Below, piece after piece: positions 8,629-14,947 of a stretch of 64,000 nucleotides of DNA; the stretch's first letter is position 1, and each line of letters begins with the position of its first letter. Origin of the DNA: GCA-2737665 sp044344795 (GTDB taxonomy: Bacteria; Bacteroidota; Bacteroidia; Palsa-965); NCBI GenBank assembly GCA_044344795.1, contig JBIJCF010000013.1:4379-68378 (forward strand), given 5' to 3'. The notes below the pieces were generated by a model, which was given only the letters and a program-made list of their open reading frames with translations, searched no databases and was not told where the DNA came from. Both the position numbers and the translations under genes were made by a program.

Positions 8629-10000
8629 ATACTCGAGAATTCAATACTTTCTTTGGTTAGTAGCTGGTTCAGAAATATCAGTACTAAAAAAATGTCCTAA
8701 TGACTACAATCGTCATGCAAACATTGGTTTGATGATTATAATAACCTCCTTGTTTGCAGGTATGACAGCATTTATTGCAGGAAGTACTTTTGAAAAAGAG
8801 AATACAACAGGTGTAGTAATATTTGCATTTGTTTGGGCTTTTCTAATATTTTCCCTTGACAGGTCAATGGTAAACTCAATAAAAAAAGACCCAACTCAAA
8901 CAGAAAAATCTATTTGGGGCTACTTCGCACCTCGTTTAGTTTTAGCAATTATTCTATCATTCTTTATGTCAATTCCGATTGAGCATATTGTATTCAGCGA
9001 AAAAATTTTAAGCCAAATGGATAAGAATAACATAGAAAGTTTAAAAGAAAGAGATAAGGATTTAAATGAAATTTATAAAACTGGAAATACAGAAAGCACA
9101 TTTAAAGACCTAAAGGATAACTCAAATAATTTAGATAAATTATTGCAAAAAACGTGTGCTGAATGTCCACTTGAGGAGTATAAAAAACCCATTGCAGATG
9201 CTAATAATATTGATAATAAAGACGTGCCTCCATTAAAAAGTCAAATTCCTCCTTTAGAAAATGAAATTGATAGAGACTTTGAAAAGCTTTGGATTGAGCA
9301 AACTAACTTATTTAATCAACAATGGCCAGATTCGCTAAAAGGGAAAAGAATTCCTGTAAAAAAGGTTAGGTGGGACGCACCCCTAAAAGAAAAAATAAAC
9401 AAACGGGACGCTCTCAAAAATCAAATTATTCCTCTTGAAAAAAAATCAAAAGACCTAAGGGAAAGTGCATATAAAATTTGTGAAAATTGGAAAAAGGCTA
9501 AGGCGAAAGAAAAGGCAAGGATTGATTCATTAAAAATAAAAGTTGAAGACAAAATTATTGCAGACAAGGCAAGTATTGATACTTTAAAGAATAAACACAA
9601 AAGTGATATTGAATCTATGCAGGGCTTTGACACTCAATTTGTAACATTGTTTTTAATGCCTGATGCGGGTGTTCAAGTACTAAAATGGCTAATCTTTTTA
9701 GCTTTGCTTGTAATCGAAATTTTACCGACCTTTTTAAAACTAAAAACTCCTATTGGACAATATGATTGGGAAATGTACAAGGCAGACAAAGAAACTGAAA
9801 TTCAATCCACAGCAAGGCTCGACAAATTTAAGACTGAATCAACCGAAATAGAAAACTACAGAAAAGATGAAGAAGTAAAGATGAATAAAAATCTTATCGA
9901 CAAAGTTGTTTCCATAGAGGAAAGACTTGCAAACGAAATGTTAGAAGAATGGGAAATTAAAGCAAGGACTCAAATGAAAAATAATGTAGAAAAAAGCTAA
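8609..10000 (+). CDS. DUF4407 membrane protein
   Basis: Last gene of the operon, 463 residues. Three membrane segments lie near residues 40-62, 70-88 and 105-128, followed by a long charged coiled-coil region (130-335) and a fourth hydrophobic segment (345-375, KWLIFLALLVIEILPTFL). The tail is charged and helical. The N-terminal block (FLWLVAGSEISVLKKCP ... YNRHANIGLMI ... LIFSLDRSMVNS) matches what I know of DUF4407. The function of that family is unknown. As the only membrane protein of the operon it could be the effector or the membrane anchor of the signalling module; that is inference. Confidence 0.88.
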   Translation: MKQEENKYSRIQYFLWLVAGSEISVLKKCPNDYNRHANIGLMIIITSLFAGMTAFIAGSTFEKENTTGVVIFAFVWAFLIFSLDRSMVNSIKKDPTQTEKSIWGYFAPRLVLAIILSFFMSIPIEHIVFSEKILSQMDKNNIESLKERDKDLNEIYKTGNTESTFKDLKDNSNNLDKLLQKTCAECPLEEYKKPIADANNIDNKDVPPLKSQIPPLENEIDRDFEKLWIEQTNLFNQQWPDSLKGKRIPVKKVRWDAPLKEKINKRDALKNQIIPLEKKSKDLRESAYKICENWKKAKAKEKARIDSLKIKVEDKIIADKASIDTLKNKHKSDIESMQGFDTQFVTLFLMPDAGVQVLKWLIFLALLVIEILPTFLKLKTPIGQYDWEMYKADKETEIQSTARLDKFKTESTEIENYRKDEEVKMNKNLIDKVVSIEERLANEMLEEWEIKARTQMKNNVEKS

Positions 10001-10004
10001 CCCT

Positions 10005-10072
10005 AAAAGTAAGCACAATTGCAATTCGCACAAGCCAACACACGACCAAAAATTGCAATAGAGCTTACTTTT
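10005..10072. repeat. Hairpin with ACA/AGAG bulge, copy 2
   Basis: Arms AAAAGTAAGC-ACA-ATTGCAATT (10005-10026) and AAATTGCAAT-AGAG-CTTACTTTT (10048-10072) pair on both sides of the same internal bulge found in the other two copies. The loop holds CGCACAAGCCAACACACGACC. It starts 5 bases after the DUF4407 stop codon and ends in TTTT, so it may terminate the operon transcript. Confidence 0.75.
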
Positions 10073-10208
10073 GCCACGCAGACAAAATTGTTTTTAATAA
10101 ATTTCCAACGCTTCAAAAAAATAAAAAACGCAACACAAATCCAACACGACAATGTCACAGAAACTCAATACTGACAATGGTTTGCAAGGACGGTGGACAA
10201 GAACCACT

Positions 10209-10344
10209 GGCTATAACAGCACCTACCCAAAAGGCGGGGTTTCGTATTCCAAAGACAGTTTTGTGGTTAATCAAACATTAGTTTTTCAAATCAAGTTTTG
10301 TGGTAAAAGTCCCGCCCTTCGGGTAGCTGCAAATCGTTATAACC
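10209..10344 (+). repeat. attC-like 136 bp inverted repeat, copy B
   Basis: It begins GGCTATAACAGCACCTACCC and ends GGGTAGCTGCAAATCGTTATAACC. The terminal TATAAC boxes and the ACCTACCC/GGGTAGCT stems pair, and the right arm again carries extra bases (AAATC) next to CGTTATA. Inner GGCGGG/CCCGCC segments pair too, and TTTTGTGGT occurs twice inside. It is the same length as copy C and aligns with it base for base over most of its length. Confidence 0.82.
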
Positions 10345-10370
10345 AACACAAATTAAAATCCCAATAACCC

Positions 10371-11681
10371 GTGCAAGGCTCAAAAACATTATTGTTCGCA
10401 GGAATACTCGCTGCATTTTTTCTTTATTCGAACAGGATGTATAGTCAGCCCGGCCAGAATGGTATAGAAGTAATGAGTTCGGATTTTCGATTTGAGCTGC
10501 AATCATGCGATTCTTCGGAATCTTCACGTTGTAACAATTTCAAATGCTTGTCCATGAACGTGTATTCAACAATCAATGATACTCTGATTGACAACCTTTA
10601 CTTTTGCTCAAACCTGGATAGCTTATTTACTGAGAATTTTCTGCTGATTGGGGATTATAATTTTGATGGTCATACTGATTTCAGAATCTTGACTAAAAAA
10701 AGTACAACACTTATAGAAAAAACAAGAGGAAGTTCGGACTATAAAAATGATTACGACTTTTACATGTTTGATACAAGTAACAACAAATTCTACCTTCATT
10801 ACATAAGTACGCTAAGCCAAGTAAAAATCGACCCGTTCCAAAAAAATGTTATCGGGACACTTTATAACAATTTAAATAATTCATCCAACAGTGAAAAACA
10901 GCCAACTTCATATCAGTACAAATTCAATGGCGAAGGCCTGAAATATTGCACAATAGCTCCTCTGTCCTATCCAGAACCAAACCCATTTTTTGGCAATTTC
11001 GCACCTACTTACCGCATATTGGATGGGCGAAATTTGCGGCCAGCAACTGAGAAGGATACGTTAATTACAACCCAAATCATTCGGTATGAAAGCGGTTTTA
11101 AGTTTGTCAAAATCAAGCAAATGCATCCTCGGTTAATAGATATGGAAAAGAATCCAAATATTAGTTATCGAAACATTTACAGGATATACAGTTTAACCAC
11201 TGATCAGTTGTTGTCTGAAATTATTGGTGAGTATGAATGGTTGTTTGGAACACGCTCTGATTCTGTTATAACTGAAGATTGCAATTTCGATGGTTATCCG
11301 GATTTGGTTATTAAAGATGAGCAGACGAAATCCTATACTGCTATTTATTTCTACGATGTTGAACGACAGATCTTTTTAGAATATCCAAACATTAAACACT
11401 TGGAAAACCTATCCATTGATTTTCAGAGTAAAACCATTACAGGAAAGAACACCTCTCAGGCATATGTAATAAATCGACATGGTCAATTGCGTGAACCAAA
11501 GAAGAAAATATGGCGAGAATATGAATATATTGGTCCTTCATTGAAATATGTAAAGGTGCAAACCATTACATCCATTCCAAATAAGGATAGAAAAGTAAAG
11601 ACAACCTATTACATCAATGAAAGCCATTCATTAAAACCGATTCGAAAAAAGGAGTTTCTGAACTTTACCAATAGCATGTAA
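10371..11681 (+). CDS. Secreted protein with two NFDG calcium-loop-like motifs
   Basis: A single gene between repeats B and C. The 436-residue product starts at GTG 10371 with a hydrophobic signal sequence (residues 6-25). Two D-x-N-F-D-G-x-x-D loops, DYNFDGHTD at 95-103 and DCNFDGYPD at 303-311, each followed by a beta strand, suggest a duplicated domain of the kind found in XAC2610-like or FG-GAP-like proteins, where the aspartates bind calcium. Several cysteines near residues 46-79 may form disulfides. It shares the DYNFDG loop and the late (W)xEYEYIGP segment with the product of the next unit. The function is not known. Confidence 0.7.
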   Translation: MQGSKTLLFAGILAAFFLYSNRMYSQPGQNGIEVMSSDFRFELQSCDSSESSRCNNFKCLSMNVYSTINDTLIDNLYFCSNLDSLFTENFLLIGDYNFDGHTDFRILTKKSTTLIEKTRGSSDYKNDYDFYMFDTSNNKFYLHYISTLSQVKIDPFQKNVIGTLYNNLNNSSNSEKQPTSYQYKFNGEGLKYCTIAPLSYPEPNPFFGNFAPTYRILDGRNLRPATEKDTLITTQIIRYESGFKFVKIKQMHPRLIDMEKNPNISYRNIYRIYSLTTDQLLSEIIGEYEWLFGTRSDSVITEDCNFDGYPDLVIKDEQTKSYTAIYFYDVERQIFLEYPNIKHLENLSIDFQSKTITGKNTSQAYVINRHGQLREPKKKIWREYEYIGPSLKYVKVQTITSIPNKDRKVKTTYYINESHSLKPIRKKEFLNFTNSM

Positions 11682-11708
11682 AAATTAAACGCAAATGAAT
11701 ATAGTACT

Positions 11709-11844
11709 GGCTATAACAGGACCTAAACAAAAGACGGGATTTCGTGTTCCAAAGAAAGTTTTGTGGTTGATCAAAAAAATAGTTTTTCAAATCAACCTTT
11801 GTGGTCAAAATAGCCGCCTTCGCCAAGCCCGAAACCGTTATAGC
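11709..11844 (+). repeat. attC-like 136 bp inverted repeat, copy C
   Basis: It begins GGCTATAACAGGACC and ends GCCCGAAACCGTTATAGCC. Terminal boxes are as in copy B; the inner stem (GACGGGA against GCCGCC) pairs less well than in A and B. Both TTTGTGG blocks are present. The gene at 10371 ends 27 bases before it, and the next signal peptide begins 38 bases after it, the close packing expected of gene cassettes. Confidence 0.8.
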
Positions 11845-11882
11845 CAATGGTAAAACGACCATCCATAAAACAGAAATCAATC

Positions 11883-12875
11883 ATGAAAATAATACTTCAA
11901 TTAATATTAATCTGTTTATCATTTGATTGTTTGGCACAACCAACAGGACATCAAAAAATCTTCTTGGAAATATCAGACAATGGTGACACTTTACATTTTG
12001 AAAATAACTTTAAAAAAAATGAACAGGGACGGAAAACAAGTCTTACTTATAAAGCGTATGAAATAAAAGATATTAGTCATAACCAGACGGGCTTTGAGTA
12101 TTATCCAAGGGCAAAATATTTGCATAAAACATTGATGACAGATGACCACCACATTCAGATAGTGAAAAATAAAACGGATACGATGAACATTGAAATTTTA
12201 AATGCCTTCAATGTTTACTTTCTGAATATTTCATTTCAAAAAGGAAATTTCAAATTGTTTGTTAATGACGGAAATCTGTATAAATGGAACTATAATACTT
12301 TGCCTTTTAAAACAATAAATTCTGAGCAAATTGTATATGACATTACACCTGCTAACTGGGGTGTATTTCATGTTGACAATCGAAAACAAGAAGTAGATTA
12401 TTTCATTTCTGTTCAGTTTGCTAAACAACAGATTTTATCCAAACCAATTATTCCTGAAGACGACCCAAATTTTAGAAACCAAAGAAGAATTCAGAATCTT
12501 AAAGTTGAAGTTGCCGATTATAACTTTGACGGACAAAAAGACTACAGGGAACACAAAATGAATGATTCAACCAAATGGAATTATTTCATTTATAAAAATT
12601 CTGAAACAGGATATGTTTTAGATACGCTATTAAGCACTTTGGATGAATGTTACTTTGATTTTAACAAGAATAAATTTGTTGGTTTAAAGACATCAAGAAT
12701 TGATTCTTTAACCACTCGGATGGACAACTATGAGTATATTGGCGGAGTGGCAACATTGGTTAGAGTGGTAGTATGTGTCCAATCTTTTCCACATTCAGAG
12801 AAAAAGGACTGTACTGTTAGTGTACTAGAAAATGGGAAGTGGGTTGATAAAGAACCGATTTTGGGCGCTGAATGA
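11883..12875 (+). CDS. Secreted protein with an NFDG calcium-loop-like motif
   Basis: A single gene between repeats C and D. I start it at the ATG at 11883, because this gives a clean signal peptide (MKIILQLILICLSFDCLAQ); an ATG at 11847 lies inside the tail shared with repeat A. The mature protein has a D-x-N-F-D-G-x-x-D loop near residues 212-220, followed by YREHKMND and YFIYKN strands, and ends with YEYIGGVATLVRVVV. This C-terminal layout resembles the product of the preceding unit (10371-11681) and the XAC2610-like fold, which in Xanthomonas is an inhibitor of a secreted lysozyme-like effector. Whether this protein inhibits anything is unknown. The stop codon lies 8 bases before repeat D. 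Confidence 0.7.
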   Translation: MKIILQLILICLSFDCLAQPTGHQKIFLEISDNGDTLHFENNFKKNEQGRKTSLTYKAYEIKDISHNQTGFEYYPRAKYLHKTLMTDDHHIQIVKNKTDTMNIEILNAFNVYFLNISFQKGNFKLFVNDGNLYKWNYNTLPFKTINSEQIVYDITPANWGVFHVDNRKQEVDYFISVQFAKQQILSKPIIPEDDPNFRNQRRIQNLKVEVADYNFDGQKDYREHKMNDSTKWNYFIYKNSETGYVLDTLLSTLDECYFDFNKNKFVGLKTSRIDSLTTRMDNYEYIGGVATLVRVVVCVQSFPHSEKKDCTVSVLENGKWVDKEPILGAE

Positions 12876-12883
12876 GAACCACT

Positions 12884-13020
12884 CGCTATAACAGTGGTCT
12901 TGCAAAAAAGCGGGTTCAGTGGTTAATTAAACATTCTACTCCGCATCAACTTCTTTGGTGTATTGATAGTTTTGTGCTCCGAAATCCTCCACCTTCGCCA
13001 AGCCCTAACCCGTTATCTGC
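12884..13020 (+). repeat. attC-like 137 bp inverted repeat, copy D
   Basis: It begins CGCTATAACAGTGGTCTTGC and ends CGCCAAGCCCTAACCCGTTATCTGC. Terminal boxes are degenerate (GTTATC instead of GTTATA) and the stem is the weakest of the four, although the CTTCGCCAAGCCC segment is shared with C. It is the last copy before the core-like genes start. Confidence 0.75.
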
Positions 13021-13035
13021 ATCCTTAAAAATTAA

Positions 13036-13110
13036 ATGATGAGATTAAGTTCACTACTATTTTCTATAATCTTCATTTTGTCCCTCCCCCAGACAAATTC
13101 TTCAGAATGA
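13036..13110 (+). pseudogene. Signal-peptide stub of a truncated gene
   Basis: Immediately after repeat D, an ATG ATG opens a frame of 24 codons with a textbook signal peptide (MMRLSSLLFSIIFILSLPQT) that stops at TGA 13108-13110. This is the position where a cassette gene should start. It looks like the 5' remnant of a secreted-protein gene whose body was lost. A genuine tiny peptide cannot be excluded. Confidence 0.4.
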
Positions 13111-13164
13111 AAGTTGACAAAATGCCAACGCTTTGTAAAATAAAAAGCACCGCAATTCAAAGCG

Positions 13165-13297
13165 CATGTGGACAAATGTTTCAGTATGTTTTATTTTGGT
13201 CAAACGCACCCAAGGGAGCTACCTTTATGAGATCGCAAGGAGAAGTTCTTTTATTCTCTGATTACCGTAGAGTCGTGATTGTAAATGTGTCCACATG
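13165..13297. repeat. Spaced inverted repeat, CATGTGGACA
   Basis: CATGTGGACA at 13165-13174 is perfectly complementary to TGTCCACATG at 13288-13297, 113 bases apart. The sequence just upstream (CCAACGCTTTGTAAAATAAAAAGC, near 13122) resembles the stretch at 10108-10135 before repeat B, so this non-coding segment may be leftover intercassette DNA. I see no gene in it. Confidence 0.35.
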
Positions 13298-13320
13298 TAA
13301 AAACAAATAAAAATTAACGA

Positions 13321-13713
13321 ATGAAAAATATCTTGATTTTAGTAATGGTGCTAATGACCTTAGGTTCTATGCATGCGCAACGTCTATCCAACAGCTCGAG
13401 ATCGACGGTAGGTTATATTGAAAACGGCACTGTAATGAATAGCTCCCGATCTATAATAGGTTACATTGAGAATGGCACTGTAATGAATAGTTCGCGATCC
13501 ATCATTGGTTATATCAAAGATGGTACTGTAATGAATAGCTCACGCTCCACAATTGGTTACATATCTGATGGCGCTATCATGAATAGCTCCCGATCTACAA
13601 TTGGTTATGTTGAAAATGGGACCGTAATGAATAGTTCCCGCTCCACAATTGGTTATTATGATGCTGTAAAAGATAGTCACGCCGCACTATTCTTTTTCTT
13701 CTTTTTTGATTAA
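13321..13713 (+). CDS. Secreted 16-residue-repeat protein, beta-flower type
   Basis: A 130-residue protein with a signal peptide ending at about SMHAQ, then six near-identical 16-residue units of the form NSSRSTIGYIENGTVM (residues 24 to about 115), and a hydrophobic tail ending in a run of six to seven phenylalanines. Periodic I/V-G-Y-I-x-x-G motifs in small Bacteroidota proteins are annotated as 5-fold beta-flower proteins, which fits. The DNA repeats every 48 bases. The role is unknown. It sits at the boundary between the accessory region and the haem genes. Confidence 0.75.
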   Translation: MKNILILVMVLMTLGSMHAQRLSNSSRSTVGYIENGTVMNSSRSIIGYIENGTVMNSSRSIIGYIKDGTVMNSSRSTIGYISDGAIMNSSRSTIGYVENGTVMNSSRSTIGYYDAVKDSHAALFFFFFFD

Positions 13714-13737
13714 AGAATAATCCTCAAGCATATTTAA

Positions 13738-13941
13738 TGGAACGTTTCAATTAGGTTCGGCGGACGTTGTTTTTTATTTTGCACAAGTCTGTCCGGTCTT
13801 TCTGGAATTCCTTTTGTAAAGCAGAAATTGTTTTTGCCGATGCTGTATAAAGCATCAGCAAAGCGATGGGAAGAAGGGTTGGAGCATGATGACAGCTTTA
13901 CTTCTAATATCGCAAAAGGTGCGTTCAAAGTAAAAGAATAG
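13738..13941 (+). pseudogene. Possible 3' remnant of a gene at the island border
   Basis: A 67-codon open stretch after an in-frame TAA has no start codon before its protein-like tail (FVKQKLFLPMLYKASAKRW ... EEGLEHDDSFTS). The tail is rich in charged residues, looks like real protein sequence and ends at TAG 13939-13941, 30 bases from the hemB stop. I do not recognise the family. It could be the end of a core gene whose 5' part was lost when the accessory region arrived; chance coding is also possible. Confidence 0.3.
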
Positions 13942-13971
13942 TTTTACTGGATCGAATAAGTATTGGTCAAC

Positions 13972-14940
13972 TTACAACCACCCTTTTTCTAAAATATCTC
14001 GCGCGTGATACGTGATAATAATATCACAACCGGCGCGGGCGAAGGCGATCATGTTTTCCATCACGATGCGTTGTTCGTCTATCAAACCTTGAGCAGCTGC
14101 AGCTTTTACCATGCTGTATTCTCCGGATACATTGTAACACGCCAAGGGCAACAAACTGCTCTCGCGAACTTTGGCGATGATATCCAAATAGGCTAACGCC
14201 GGCTTAACCATTAATATATCAGCTCCTTCTTCTTCGTCCAGCAATGCTTCTTTCACACTTTCGCGGGCGTTACGCGAATCCATTTGATAGGCTTTGCGAT
14301 CGCCGCTTTGCGGTGATGAATCTGCTGCTTCACGAAACGGACCGTAATACGCACTCGCAAATTTTACACTGTACGACAGGATGCCGGTGTTCACAAATCC
14401 ATGATCATCCAGCGTTTCACGAATAGCGCCGATGCGCCCATCCATCATGTCGGATGGTGCCACCATATCTGCACCGGCTTTGGCATGTGATAATGCCATG
14501 TTGCACAATACGTCTACAGACGCATCATTTACTACGTAACCGTTTTCTAAAATTCCGCAATGTCCGTGCGTAGTATAAGCGCACACGCACACATCAGTAA
14601 TCACAAAAATATTGTCGCCGAAATTTTTCTTGAGGCTGGTTATGGCCTGTGGTACAATACTGTTGTGACTGCATGATGATGAGCCATCAACTGTTTTCTC
14701 TTCACCTACACCAAACAGCAACACTTTGTTAATGCCTAATTCTAATCCGCGTTGTACATCTTTAATTAATTCATCAATAGAAAAATGGTAAACACCGGGC
14801 ATGGCGTTAATCGGATTTTTGATGCCTGTTCCGTGTGTAACGAAATACGGATAGACGAACATGTCGCGGTGTAAACGGGTTTCCGCTACCATGTTACGAA
14901 CGATAGGATTGGTGCGGGTTCTGCGTGGTCGAATGTGCAT
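13972..14940 (-). CDS. hemB: Porphobilinogen synthase (delta-aminolevulinate dehydratase)
   Basis: It condenses two 5-aminolevulinate molecules to porphobilinogen in haem synthesis. The 322-residue protein has the two active-site lysines, K193 (SYSVKFASAYYGPF) and K246 (ILMVKPALAYLD), and the zinc-binding cysteines C118, C120 and C128 (DVCVCAYTTHGHC), so it is the zinc-dependent type. It is last in the hemA-hemCD-hemB order on this strand and begins 7 bases after the hemCD stop. Confidence 0.97.
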   Translation of the reverse strand: MHIRPRRTRTNPIVRNMVAETRLHRDMFVYPYFVTHGTGIKNPINAMPGVYHFSIDELIKDVQRGLELGINKVLLFGVGEEKTVDGSSSCSHNSIVPQAITSLKKNFGDNIFVITDVCVCAYTTHGHCGILENGYVVNDASVDVLCNMALSHAKAGADMVAPSDMMDGRIGAIRETLDDHGFVNTGILSYSVKFASAYYGPFREAADSSPQSGDRKAYQMDSRNARESVKEALLDEEEGADILMVKPALAYLDIIAKVRESSLLPLACYNVSGEYSMVKAAAAQGLIDEQRIVMENMIAFARAGCDIIITYHARDILEKGWL

Positions 14941-14947
14941 GGCTGAA

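Noticed and set aside
10152..10367. 71-codon open frame over repeat B
   Set aside because: It lies almost entirely inside the attC-like repeat.
1..13020. Insertion sequence or prophage as the source of the accessory region
   Set aside because: No transposase, integrase, phage structural or replication gene is present in the window; the repeats mark gene units instead.
13107..13310. 67-codon open frame after repeat D
   Set aside because: No recognisable content; it overlaps the end of the signal-peptide stub and the spaced inverted repeat. Treated as non-coding debris.
13388..13680. Regular 48 bp repeats as a possible CRISPR array
   Set aside because: The repeats are contiguous, have no spacers, keep one reading frame and encode a 16-residue protein repeat with a signal peptide.
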